Assembly (NCBI RefSeq): GCF_000613445.1 | Contig: NZ_BAIZ01000021.1 | Coordinates: forward strand, 1-60,853 | Origin: Hoylesella shahii DSM 15611 = JCM 12083 | Lineage (GTDB): Bacteria; Bacteroidota; Bacteroidia; Bacteroidales; Bacteroidaceae | Direction of reading: 5' to 3' | Length of the DNA: 60,853 nt | Part shown: piece by piece, positions 21,704 through 32,279 of the stretch | Numbering within the stretch: the first letter of the stretch is position 1 | How the letters are laid out: every line of letters starts with the position of its first letter | Translations under genes and position numbers: made by a program | Notes under the pieces: generated by a model | Database searches by the model: none | Seen by the model: the letters and a program-made list of their open reading frames with translations, nothing else | Told to the model about the DNA's origin: nothing

Positions 21704-22200
21704 TTTTGTAAAATATTACGCGCTTATTTTAACACAAAAAGAGCCATTTTTGCGCCCCATCATCCCACTCGCCCGCAAATAATCAATTCTCGCGAGAGTT
21801 TGTTGCCGCACAAAAAAGAACAATTCCAGCAAATTTAAAAAACACATTTTTAGAAAAAAAACGGGATTTACACCAACTTTTGGGCTATTTGCAGCAAAAC
21901 GCAGTGCTAACTCCTACAAAACGCATTGCTAACTCCTACTAAACGCACTGCTAACTCCTACAAAACGCAAGGCTAACTCCTACTAAATGCAAGGCTAAAT
22001 GGTGCAAAACGCAGTGTAGAATGAAACATTTAGCACATTGTAGAGTGATTTACAACCACTCGAACAACAAGAAAAGCATATCTTTTATAGGCGAAAAGTG
22101 GCTTAAAAGTACACTTTTTGTGGCTAAACAACGTATTTTGGGCGGTGAAAAATCGCGAGTTGGCGAGCAAATAGAAAAGCAAAATGGTGCTAAATGCAGA
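21704..22200 (+). repeat. Non-coding repeat element, copy A (~0.5 kb)
   Basis: A diverged copy occurs inverted at 45178-45672. Matching blocks in order are TGTAAAATATT (21707), the segment CTCGCCCGCAAATAATCAAT (from 21768) into TCTCGCG, the 22-bp tandem repeats (21896-22005), and a block around GTTGGCGAGCAAATAGAAAA (from 22159) ending CAAAATGGTGC. A 60-codon frame at 22021-22203 is interrupted by stops in the other copy, so the element looks non-coding. Confidence 0.75.
21896..22005 (+). repeat. 22-bp tandem repeat array in copy A
   Basis: Five 22-bp units: 21896, 21918, 21940, 21962 and 21984. The core is AAAACGCA, two variable bases, GCTAACTCCTAC; the last unit has GGCTAAATGGTGC instead. 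Unit one is the exact reverse complement of 45391-45412 in copy B. There are no spacers and no cas genes. Confidence 0.85.
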
Positions 22201-22837
22201 TAAAACGCCCAAAAACGATGTAAAATTAAAATTTAAAAGGTCAAAAACAGCCCTAAAACCCTGCTTTTGAACATCTATTTTCGCTAGAATGGGTTGCCCC
22301 ATCAAGTGAACTTTGTAAATTTTTATTACGCCATTTAACAAAAATAGTTATGCACTTACAAAACGCATCGCAACGAGCAACCTCCACGCCCACCACCCAA
22401 CGCCTACACACGGCTCGCTAAGCGCTTGAGAATTTACACGCTTTAAACATTAAGTACCCTTCCCAAATAGCCTTTTAAACAATCCACAACGCCACAAACC
22501 CAACAAACCCAACAAACAAAATACATCCAGTAAAGCTTGTTATGATTGACTAAAATCAATAAACATCTCGAATTTGTCGTTTTTTGACATATATACAAAC
22601 TATTTTCCATATCTTTGCAGGCAACAAAATTAAACCGTGAACAAATCTAAAAAATTAGAGTATCAGAATAACGAATTTAAGATAAGTTAATTATATCACA
22701 CTAGAGGCATTTGTTAGAAATATGCCATTATTCTAAGTCTTTTGCACTTAGCGTAGAATTGGATGTAACGTTGATGGGGATATTACGCCCTTTCCAAATG
22801 TTTCGAGGGTGATTTTATAAAAAAAATCAAAAATAAA
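22201..22837. other. Intergenic region before the small ORF and fimbrillin/LRR gene
   Basis: A+T-rich, with a promoter at 22610-22617 and no supportable gene. Confidence 0.45.
22610..22617 (+). promoter_or_regulatory. Promoter of the fimbrillin/LRR module (TATCTTTG)
   Basis: TAnnTTTG match. It leaves a leader of ~220 nt before the small ORF at 22838 and ~450 nt before the lipoprotein gene. Confidence 0.55.
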
Positions 22838-22999
22838 ATAAAGAAAGAATATAACAAACCCTGTGTTCGTGTCACAGAAGTGGAGTTTGAACAAAATCTC
22901 TTGGCAGGCAGTCTTCACAATAGTAGCCATGAGGGTTTTACACAAAGCAACGACCCACTACCCATAATTGAAGATGCCGACGAAGATTCGCCCTTCTAA
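22838..22999 (+). CDS. Small ORF (53 residues) before the fimbrillin/LRR lipoprotein, no canonical start
   Basis: The frame KKEYNKPCVRVTEVEFEQ, then NLLAGSLHNSS and an acidic end DADEDSPF, stops at TAA 22997. Short Bacteroidota proteins of this type (KKxYxKP...VxEVExEQxLLAGS) begin with ATG at exactly this point; here the codon is ATA (22838-22840) and no ATG, GTG or TTG occurs in frame back to the upstream stop near 22770. Either the start is mutated or misread (ATG to ATA) or AUA is used. It lies 68 bp before the lipoprotein gene. Related acidic small ORFs precede the two fimbrillin-like genes further on. Function unknown. Confidence 0.5.
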   Translation: MKKEYNKPCVRVTEVEFEQNLLAGSLHNSSHEGFTQSNDPLPIIEDADEDSPF

Positions 23000-23067
23000 A
23001 TTAAGGAACCTGCGTGCTTTAGACCAATATAATTGCGCGTAAAAACAAACTAAAAGTAAAATCTAAG

Positions 23068-25135
23068 ATGAAGAAAATTGCCTTATATATGATGTGTGCC
23101 GGCATGGCTCTTACGACCATATCGTGCGCTAACGACGACGAGACAATAAGCTCGCAAACGGGCGAAAACCTCGTTGCAAAAACATTTTACACCAGTAATG
23201 TGCCCTCCTACACCAACGATTCCACCCTAAAGGCTAACACGCCGGCCACGCGTACCACGCTGAACGCCGACTTGGGTACTGTTACTTGGAATGCGAACGA
23301 CCAAATAAGCATTGGTTATAAAGGTTCACGCAACAAAGCAACCAAGCCTTTTACCACAAATTCTACAGGCACATCGGCTAGATTTGAAGGCATGGCCGAC
23401 AACTTTGCCAAGCTGTTTTTCATGATGTATCCGTATCAAGAGACCACCAAGATTGAACACAAAAACGACAAATCGGCTCTATACACCTACACCATGCCCA
23501 AAAAACAAACGGCAATAGCAGGCACATTCGACCCTAAGGCCAACATCTCGGTGGGCATCATCCCCGACGAGAAAAAGCCATTTGTGGCCTATAACGTGGG
23601 CGGACTACTTAAGTTTAGCTTCCAAGGCGCCAACAATGTGGCTCAAGTGAAGATTATTAACAGGGGAGAAGAGCCTATCGCTGGCGAAATAAACAATACC
23701 ATTAGCTTTAATGCCGATGGCACTATAAGCCAAACGACCCCCGTTTTTGTTAACGATAAGAGCACAACCATCATTAGTTTTGCGCCGGCTTCGGGATATT
23801 TGACCGAAAACACCAACTACTTCGTGGCGCTTCCTGAGGGGAAATTGGCCTCGGGCATCACACTCGCCTTCGTGCTTGCTGATGGCAAAGTGGTGCAACG
23901 TAAGGTTTCAGACGTCGTAGATATCAAGCGTGCTAAGATTTTCAACCTGGGCAATATCAACCTTAACACAGCCAAAGCCAAACAGCACCTGCTGGTGAAC
24001 CTTGGACTGATAGACGTTGTAAACACGAAGGTTGCAGGTCTGCAACTTGAAGCTGATGGCACGCTGGACATCTATCGCGAAGACAATCTTGAGAAAATTC
24101 TTTCGTATAAGGGTGTGCTAGAAGCCAATAATAACGATAAACTCACATCCCTAGACGAGCTACAATATTATCGCAACGTTACAGTTGATGCTTAAGAACA
24201 ACAAAAACCTTGCTGGAGCGATTGACTTATCTAAATTTCCACAGCTAAATGGTAAGATTGTGATAGAAGGTAGTCCGCTTGTTACTAACGTTAATATTAA
24301 AGGCTTGAACATTTTCGAGCTGTCGGCGCATCATCTTAATGGTATGAAAACGGTTACCGTGGGCAACAATCCTAAACTTAAAAGACTTGAAGTAAGGCAT
24401 AACGACGCGCTTGAAGCCGTGGATGCAAGCAACTTGCCCGAGCTAGACGAAATTGTTGCGTACTATAGTCCTAAAATTCAAACCATCAACATCACCAATT
24501 CGCCTAAGCTTAAACGTATTAATGCGCATGGCGACGGCAGTCTTGAACGTATCATTGGCTTGGAAAACAGCCCACTGATGGAAGACCTCACCTTATCAAG
24601 AACAGGTATTAAGCAACTGGATGTGAGCAAAAATACCAAAGTTAACAACATCAACTTGATGAGTTCGAAGATAGAAGAACTTACTGGTTTGGAAGGTCCT
24701 GGCGCTAGCTTGATTAACTTGCAGGTTTCTGGCACACCTCTAAAAAAACTAGATGTTACAACCAACACTAACCTTACCTCATTAGAATTGGCGGTAACAC
24801 AAGTTGAGAAGCTAGATGTTTCAAAGAATACTAAACTTATTAGTCTACGCGCCCCATTCACTTTGATTAGTGAATTTAACTTGGGCGACATCTCTTCGCT
24901 AAAGAAGCTAAACGTAAGCCACGGCAAGCTCACTAGCATAGACATCTCTAAACTTGTAAATCTGGAAGAAGTTTACCTGGGTTCGCAAAGTCCATCAAAC
25001 GTGTTGCAGAACATCCAAGCCACGATGACGACTGCTCAATATGCCAAATTCGGAAGCAGATTTAAAGAAAGTGCACTAGACGAAAAGTCAAAATTCGAAG
25101 ATACCAATGCCTATGTAAAGGCCATTGTTAAATAA
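23068..25135 (+). CDS. Fimbrillin-like lipoprotein with C-terminal leucine-rich repeats, frame broken near 24190
   Basis: Repaired length ~689 residues. A lipoprotein signal (MKKIALYMMCAGMALTTISC) with the lipobox Cys at residue 20 is followed by a fimbrillin-type N-terminal region (TRTTLNADLGTVTWNANDQI; then FMMYPYQ and VGGLLKFSF blocks) and, from about residue 310, an LRR region whose repeats read LDVSKNTKLxxL (for example GIKQLDVSKNTKVNNINLMS and VEKLDVSKNTKLISLRAP). The first frame ends at TAA 24193; the second opens at once (from 24185) and continues the LRR pattern to 25135, so this is one gene with a 1-2 base error or mutation. Likely a surface-exposed lipoprotein; adhesion is inferred from both domain types. 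Confidence 0.8.
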
Positions 25136-25153
25136 TACAACCCACATAACAAG

Positions 25154-25192
25154 AAAGCCCCACGCGCATCAAACTGCCGTGGGGCTTTTTTT
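25154..25192 (+). terminator. Terminator of the fimbrillin/LRR gene
   Basis: AAAGCCCCACG (25154-25164) pairs with CGTGGGGCTTT (25178-25188), followed by a T-run; 18 bp past the stop. Confidence 0.9.
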
Positions 25193-25365
25193 CGTGGGGA
25201 AAGGCTATGCAGTAAATTGCAAGGGCGAATATAAACTCCATAAGCACAACCATTAGAGATTTGGGTTAAATAAACTACTGCGCTGGAATTGACAGAGCCA
25301 AAGATTTCTCTAACGCATATCTACAAAACTACAAAAAACCAGGAAAATGTTTGGTTTTATTAAGT

Positions 25366-25518
25366 TCAAACATCTGTTTTGCACAAAGAAAAACCATAAC
25401 AAATAGATAAAGGACGGCGTATATTGGTTGCGCAGGATAAACTTTGCCCTACTTGCTCACCCATTTCGCCACAAACAAGTAAAGTATTCAGGTTTAATAC
25501 TTCTCGTTTCTCAAACAT
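25366..25518 (-). CDS. Possible 50-residue ORF
   Basis: Starts MFEKREVLNLNTLLVCGEMG and contains three Cys. The reason to list it is the TATATTTG element on the minus strand at 25584-25577, 59 bp upstream of its ATG. No family is recognised and there is no neighbour on that strand. Low confidence. Confidence 0.2.
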   Translation of the reverse strand: MFEKREVLNLNTLLVCGEMGEQVGQSLSCATNIRRPLSICYGFSLCKTDV

Positions 25519-25576
25519 TAACAAAATTTTATTGCGTTTTTTATTGTTTAGTATCTTTATTTTCTTTAAATTTGCT

Positions 25577-25584
25577 GCAAATAT
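25577..25584 (-). promoter_or_regulatory. Putative -7 promoter element (TATATTTG on the minus strand)
   Basis: TAnnTTTG match facing the small ORF at 25366-25518. Confidence 0.35.
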
Positions 25585-26341
25585 AAACAACCGCTAAGCA
25601 ATGCTATAGCAACGCACAAGCGGCTAACATCATCAATTAAGCCCACATTATAGGCATAACTAAAAACCACCTTTGGCGAATTTATCCATTTCTTAAGGAA
25701 ATGTTGCTCAACTCTTAAAGTAGTACAACTCGAAGAAAGCTAAATAGAGAGTACGTTTTTGTAAAGCCCTACAAACAATGCTAAGGACAATGAAGCATTG
25801 AACGGCTAAAAAACACTTTTCAAGACCAGAAAGGAGAGCAATCCCGCATAAGCAAATAGCAATGAACCGCCAAAAGAGCTATGCAAAAGAGAAAATTGAA
25901 ACATGGCAAAATGATTAGCAAAAGCCTTTAACTAAACAACAAATTCTCCCCTCTAAGCCCAAAGGGCAGCACAACCGCCTGGCAATAATTGCCATAGGAA
26001 GCTAGCGCACAGCAAAACGCGCTTAGCTATATACAAACAGAACTAGGAAAAACGCCAAACAAACTACGCCCACACCATTGGGACTGATGTTTGGGCATCC
26101 TATGTTATCTACTCAAGAATAAAATTCTATGCCTGGCTACAATATATCGTAACAATGCAAATAAAGAGGCGTTGCACATGCGCTAACACATCACTACAAC
26201 AAAAAAGTTGTAAAAAAACAGGACCAAACACCTATACATGCCAAAGCGCACTGCAAAAGACAACGACCAAACGTTGCAGAAGACAACAAAAACATCGCCT
26301 AAATGCTAAATATTATACATTAATCTTTAAATATAACTGAA

Positions 26342-29300
26342 ATGAATGACAAGCAGAACAAAGCGAACGCCTTATGGCGGATGTGTATGGTGGCTCTGAT
26401 ATGAATGCTTACCACCACGCTTTATGCGCAAAATGTCACGGTTAGTGGCATCGTGAAAGACCCAACGGGCGAGCCTGTTATCGGTGCTTCGGTAACGGTG
26501 AAAGGCGCAAACACGGGTACTGTGACTAACATTGACGGACGTTACACCCTGCAATGTCCAGCAAAGGCAACATTGGTGTTTTCGTATCTAGATTGAAAAC
26601 CAAAAATGTAGAAGTTAATGGTAGACAACAAATTAACATTGACCTTGAAGACGACGCCACTGCTCTTAACGAAGTGGTGGTAACGGCATTGGGTATCAAA
26701 CGACAAACGAAGGCTCTGGGATATGCTGTTACCGAACTGAAGAGCGACGAACTGGAACGGGCTAATACCGTTTCGCCCGTTACAGCCCTGCAAGGTAAGG
26801 TTGCAGGTGTGGAAATCAGCCAGTCGGATGGTGGTATGTTTGGTTCTACCAAGATCCAAATTAGAGGTGCTTCAACCTTAATGCCAATAACCAACCCATC
26901 TTTGTGGTTGATGGCGTGATACTTGATAACGCCACTAGCCAATCGGGAGATGCCGACTGGGATAGCAACATCAATGACTATGGTAACCAATTGAAGAACC
27001 TTAACCCCGACGACTTTGAAAGTGTAAGCGTACTAAAAGGTGCTGCAGCTACTGCTTTGTATGGCTCGCGCGGTCTTAATGGCGCTGTGGTGATTACCAC
27101 CAAGAGCGGAAAGGCGGGCAAAGGAGTAAGCGTGAAAGTGTCGCAAACAGTAGGTATAGAAACTGTTTATCGTTCGCCCGACTTGCAAAATCGCTATATG
27201 ATTGGTGCATTCCCTGGCGGCGTGGACTATGGCGACGAATACACTGCCACTGGTAACCTATGGAGCGACAACATGTCGTCGTTTGCACGTAACTCTAAAG
27301 GCGAATATTCGTTCATCGAACAATATGGAAACTTTGCATGGGGACCAGAAATATCATGGGCCGAAGGAAAAATGTTTGAACAATACGACGGCACAATGGG
27401 CCCAGCACAAATGTTCAAAAACAATTATAAAGATGCCTATGACACGGGCGTTAACACCAACACCAACGTGTCGTTGCAAGGCGGAAACGACCGCACTCAA
27501 TTCTATGCTTCGGCATCTTATAAGCACAACAAGGGTACAACGCCACGAAACACCTTTAACCGCTTCTCGTTCTTGGGAAAGGCTTCACAAAAAGTGGGCG
27601 ACATCATGACTGTAGACTTCAGCGTGAACTTTACGCAATCACAACCCCGAAACGCACCGCTAAATATTGGCGAATACTTTGCTAACAGCACATTCCCACG
27701 CGAATACGACGTGAAGCGCTATCGCAACCTTTATAAAGGAGAACACGGCGGACTTGCTAGCGACAAATATGGCGACCTTTATCGCGCCGTTCCTGGAAAG
27801 GGCTTGTGGTGGAGCATCTTCGAAAACGACTACAAACAAACCGAAACGATGTTCCGCCCCGTGCTCAACATCAACGTTCAAGCTCTTCCTTGGCTGCAAC
27901 TCTCGGCTGGTGGTTCGCTTAACTATTATGCCATCGACGGCGAACTGAAAGCACCTGGTAGCGGATATGCCAACGAAGGCGGTAGCTATTCGCTCTCGCA
28001 CACCCAGACGACACAAGAAAACTTGTACCTCGCAGCCAACCTCAACTATCAGATAAACGACGATTGGGAAGTGCACGGATTCTTGCGTGAAGAGTATTTC
28101 AACCAATATGCACAATATCACTCGGAAAGCACTAACGGCGGACTAATCGTGCCCAATCAGTTCTTTATCAAAAACTCTAAACAACAAGCCAACTTCAATT
28201 CATATAAGTTTAACACCAAACGCATCGTCTCTACAATCTTCATGCTTGGAACAAGCTGGAAAAACCAATTATTTCTTGATGTAACTGGACGTAACGACTG
28301 GTCGTCGTCGTTGGTTTACAGCTATGGCACTGGAAATTTCTCTTACTTCTATCCCTCGGTTTCAGGTTCGTGGATTATCACAGAGACCTTTAAAGACCAA
28401 CTACCCAAGTGGATTAGCTTTGCCAAGGTGCGCGGTTCGTGGGCACAAGTGGGCAACGACACATCTCCCTATTACATCAACTCGGGATATGCCGTGGCTA
28501 CATACCAACGTGGCGATAAGAAAATATACGGAATGACAATTCCTGAAAACATGAAGAGCACCGACCTCAAACCTGAACGTAAGAACGCTTGGGAAGTGGG
28601 CTTAGACTGGCGCTTCATTGATAACAGAATTGGTTTAGACGTCACCTACTATAAGGAGAACACCAAAAACCAAATTATGACCATCAACGTTCCCTGGGAA
28701 TCGGGTGTAAAAGAAAAACTCATCAACGCCGGTAACATACAAAACTCGGGTATTGAAATAGCCCTAAACACAACACCTATTAAAAACAAAGACTGGCAAT
28801 GGGACTTAAATCTAACCTATACCAGCAACCGCAATAAGATTGTGGAACTTAGTCCCGACGTAACGTCTTATATCAACTTGGACGGTGCAGCCAACTATGG
28901 AAACTACAGAATTGCTTCTGTTGCCAAAGTTGGAGCAGACTATGGTATGCTGATGTCTGACTCATGGATTAAAACCGATGAGAAGACAGGCAAACCCGTA
29001 GTGGGATACACTGGTAATTACCGCACTATATATTATAAACGTGGTGGCACGGTTAAAGAAGTTGGTTCAATGTTGCCCGACTTCCTTGGCACGCTAAACA
29101 CTACCTTGAGATGGAAAAACCTTAGCCTATACGTGCTGCTAGACGCACGATTTGGCGGATACGTGGCTTCGTATAACTCACGCTACGCCACCGCTTACGG
29201 ATTCTCTGGAGAAACAGAAAAATATCGCAAAGGCATGACTTGGACCAGCCAATACGCTAACTCTAAAGACAAGGTGTTTACTGATGGCTTTATTCCTGAT

Positions 29301-29726
29301 GTTGTTTTCGACCAAGGAACAACTATTACCACGCCCGCTGGAACCAATGAAGATGTTAGCGGAATGACTTATCAAGAGGCTTATGAAAAGGGTTTTGTAG
29401 AACCTGCACACCTGCAAAGTGCAGCATACTTCAAGAATAGCTGGAGTAGAGGTGTTATCAACGACGACTGGTTTAAAAAACTAAACTACATCGCACTGCG
29501 CGAAGTAACGCTCTCGTACAATGTTCCAACCAACATCTGCAGCTATATCGGTGCCAAGAGTCTTTCTCTTAATCTCACCGGACGAAACTTAGCCTACCTG
29601 CTTAACACTGCACCTAACCACGAAAACCCCGAATCGGTACGCGGAACAGGTGCAGCACAATTCCGTATGCGCTCGTTCATGCCATACACAGCCAGCTATC
29701 TCTTCACACTTAACGCCACCTTCTAA
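26342..29726 (+). CDS. SusC/RagA-type TonB-dependent outer-membrane receptor, in-frame TGA and two frame breaks
   Basis: Repaired length 1128 residues. Order: signal peptide, carboxypeptidase-D-like N-terminal domain (VSGIVKDPTGEPVIGASVTV), a TonB-box region (ATALNEVVVTALG), plug domain (LQGKVAGVEI, then SVLKGAAATALYGSRGLNGA and VVITTKSGK) and the 22-strand barrel ending in SYLFTLNATF. Three defects: TGA at 26402-26404 inside the signal peptide, where the same frame continues MLTTTLYAQN; one G missing at 26591 (CTAGATTG for CTAGGATTG); one A missing near 26880 (ACCTTAATG for ACCTTAAATG). It imports an unknown ligand, probably an oligosaccharide or peptide, with the SusD partner 13 bp downstream; no glycosidase gene is nearby to hint at the substrate. 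Confidence 0.93.
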
Positions 29727-29739
29727 ACGCTTTCTCATC

Positions 29740-31651
29740 ATGAAACAGAATATGATAAAATTCAAAACGCTTGCCCTAGGCCTATGCACCGCATGCGTGG
29801 CACTAACAACGGGATGTAGCGAAAACGAATACGCCAAAATAAACACCGACCCATCAACAATAGGTGAAGGCAATCCCATTTTCTTGTTCACACAAGAACA
29901 GGTGCAATACCAACCCTTCGACTACTTGCTGTGGTACTATGACGGGCTTATACCTCAAAATTGGTGCAGGCTTATTCGCCATCTACAAGCTTTAACGACC
30001 TGTATAACAAACTGGCCGAACTGGGCGGAGTGGGCTCTCAGCTCATTTACGTTAAACGCTACGAGAACGACATCAAAGCCGCTATCGCTAAAATGCCCGC
30101 CGATAAGGCTGCCCAATATTCGCACCTCTCGGCTATGGCCAACGCACTATCAGTGTACATGGGTCTGTTCGACACCGACCTCTTTGGTTCTAGACCTTAT
30201 TCGGAAACCGCACAAGCCAAATATGGCGGTACACTAACACCCAACTATGAGTCGCAAGAGAAACTATTTGAACAATGGTTAACCGAACTGAACGCCGACC
30301 TTGCTAAACTCAAGGAGACAAACACACAGATAAGTGTTGGCGACAACGACCTTGCGTATGGCGGAGATGCAAAAAAATGGGTGAAGTTTATCAATGGTAT
30401 TAAACTGAAAATTGCCGCAAGACTGCTTCATCAAGATAAAGCTAAAGCGCTTAAAATTGCTGAAGAGGTGGGCGCTGACGACGCAAACGTGATGCAAACC
30501 ATTACAGACGACTACGTATATAATAAAGGTACTGGCGGTGATGGTGGCAACAATACCTACGGAACGGATAACAGCGTGAACCTAGGCACATGCAGCAAAA
30601 ACGTAATCGACTTTATGCGACGCAACAAAGACCCACGCATGCTGGTGATGTTTACTAAAAACGATTTTAACTCTGAGGTAATCCAGGCCTTCTTCGATGC
30701 TCAAGCTAGAGGCGATAACAACTGCGCCATACCTAAGTACATCCTAGACCAGGTGAATTATACCACAGATGGTTCGGGACATAAACATTTCACTAGCTGG
30801 AAAGGCGATGGCGAACCTTGGGTGCGCTATCAGGGATTGCCCATCGGTATGACCATTTCAGAAAAAGCTGAATATACTGGGGACAATAACTATTTTGTTA
30901 CAACAAGATGGAAAGTAACCGATGGAGATAAGTCGAAAACCTACTCGCCATTGTCGTACTTTAACGAAGAGCTGGTGCGCGGACGCGTTGACTATACTTT
31001 CCCAACTGCACCAAAAGGCAAAGTTGTACAAGACACCGAAGACAACCCGTTATATGAGATGACTATTTCAACTGCAGAAATGAACCTCTATCTAGCTGAA
31101 TTTAAACTGCTAGGCGCGAACTTGCCACATTCGGCAGCCGACTATTTCAAAACTGGCGTTGAGGCTTCTGCAAAGGCTTACAGCCGTTTGGCTACACTAA
31201 ACAAAATCCCTTATTATGATAAGGCGCATTGCAACGACAAGCTAGACGAACCTGTTACCTATAACGACGCTGCTATTGCAACGATGATGGCTAAAGCTGA
31301 TTATCAACTAACGGGCAACGTAGCAAGCGACCTGGAGAAGGTGTACATCCAAATGTATCTGCACTTCTTCTATCAGCCACTAGAACAGTTTGTAACTGTA
31401 CGTCGCTCGGGTGTGCCTAAAGTGGGGAGTTCGCTCATTCCTTGGGTTGCAATGAAACCAAGTACCGAACTGCCACGCCGCTTCTATATCGCTCAACCCG
31501 ACCCTGCAGACAAAATGCGCGCTATCATTGAGGCTGCTATGACACAACAGGCTTCACCTTTACCGATGGACAAAAACCCGAATTGCTTAACTCGGAAAGA
31601 GTGTGGTACGACAAAGGTGCGCCTAACTTTGGTGAAGGACCTAATTACTAA
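29740..31651 (+). CDS. SusD/RagB-type lipoprotein partner of SusC, frame broken twice
   Basis: Repaired length 637 residues. Lipoprotein signal with lipobox LTTGC (Cys ~26), then the SusD-like start NEYAKINTDPSTIGEGNP. TPR-like helices are visible (HLSAMANALSVYMGLFDTDLFG; WVKFINGIKLKIAARLL; AEMNLYLAEFKLLGANLPHSAADY), plus the C-terminal RRFYIAQPDP block. Breaks: one G missing at 29963 (TTGGTGCAG for TTGGGTGCAG) and one G missing at 31550 (CAGGCTTC for CAGGGCTTC). With the second repair the protein ends GEGPNY at TAA 31649-31651; without it a scrambled tail runs to 31664. It captures ligand at the cell surface and closes on the SusC barrel. Confidence 0.92.
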
Positions 31652-31660
31652 GATGAGCGT

Positions 31661-31799
31661 GTGAGTTTATAAGTTGATGAGTTGGCAAGCTTACTAGTAA
31701 ACAGGTTGATGGGTAGACAAGTTTACGAGTTCGCAAGTTTGTAGCGCAGCCATCTTTTCACCTTTTTGTGAGTTGGCAAGTTGATAAACGCACAAGTAA
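31661..31799. repeat. Degenerate 8-bp repeat array (NNNAGTTN) after susD
   Basis: Ten contiguous octamers from 31661 (GTGAGTTT, ATAAGTTG, ATGAGTTG, GCAAGCTT ... GCAAGTTT at 31733-31740), then more units from 31768. These are the complement of the AACTCANN units before lpxA. They lie just downstream of the susD stop and before its terminator. Confidence 0.65.
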
Positions 31800-31818
31800 A
31801 CGCACGATAGAATTATTT

Positions 31819-31860
31819 AAAGGAGAGCCACTGCTGCTAGTGGTTCTCCTTTATATATAT
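31819..31860 (+). terminator. Terminator of the susCD transcript
   Basis: AAAGGAGAGCCACT (31819-31832) pairs with AGTGGTTCTCCTTT (31839-31852; one G-U pair), followed by ATATATATATGG. The arm resembles the terminator at 14416. Confidence 0.75.
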
Positions 31861-32022
31861 GGTGGAATAACAAAACAGATCGTCCTTATTGCCCGTTCCG
31901 CGCCACTGCATACGCCCCACACGGCTCGCCTTTAAATCGTACCTTAACACGAAACACCAACAAAACACATGTTTTGCAACACGCTTTGCACCACGAACAT
32001 TGCTTGTTATGCCCTAAATCCG

Positions 32023-32030
32023 TAACTTTG
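32023..32030 (+). promoter_or_regulatory. Promoter element (TAACTTTG) almost touching a start codon
   Basis: The element ends 4 bp before the ATG at 32035, so a transcript from it would have little or no leader. Confidence 0.5.
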
Positions 32031-32034
32031 CCGC

Positions 32035-32151
32035 ATGAGTACAAACCCGAATAACACATACGAAGAATGGCTCACGGCCATAGCCGGTACCGCGAAACAT
32101 GAGTATATGTCGTATGCCAGAACACTTTTCAGCCTGCAAAATGAGCTATAG
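32035..32151 (+). CDS. Small ORF ended by TAG, probably truncated
   Basis: 38 residues (MSTNPNNTYEEWLTAIAGTA, then KHEYMSYARTLFSLQNEL) ending at TAG 32149-32151. The same frame continues YYNDRFGFKCHKGV for many codons, which looks like the natural continuation of the helix, so the amber codon may replace a sense codon. It has a promoter element only 4 bp upstream. Family not recognised with certainty. Confidence 0.4.
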   Translation: MSTNPNNTYEEWLTAIAGTAKHEYMSYARTLFSLQNEL

Positions 32152-32193
32152 TACTACAACGACCGATTTGGGTTTAAATGTCACAAAGGTGTT

Positions 32194-32229
32194 ACAAAAA
32201 AGGTGTGCCACAAGACTGTGACACACCCA
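32194..32229 (-). terminator. Terminator of the tonB/pstS/TPR transcript
   Basis: GGTGTG...CACACC stem (32202-32207 with 32222-32227, extended by ACA/TGT inside), followed on the minus strand by TTTTTTG. It lies about 55 bp past the TPR gene stop. Confidence 0.7.
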
Positions 32230-32279
32230 AAATGTAAACTTCTAAAATTGTATTTATGGAAAATTCCTAGTAATCTGAA

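Larger units (their letters stand above)
25193..26341. other. 1.1-kb intergenic region before susC
   Basis: A+T-rich and, apart from a weak minus-strand small ORF (25366-25518) with a promoter-like site, I see no gene. No clear TAnnTTTG element lies close to the susC start. The length would allow a regulatory leader or small RNA, but nothing specific is recognisable. Confidence 0.45.

Noticed and set aside
21896..22005. CRISPR array
   Set aside because: Repeats are directly tandem with no spacers, and no cas gene is present in the window.
22021..22203. 60-codon plus-strand frame in repeat element copy A
   Set aside because: The matching region of copy B has in-frame stops, so the conserved element is not coding.
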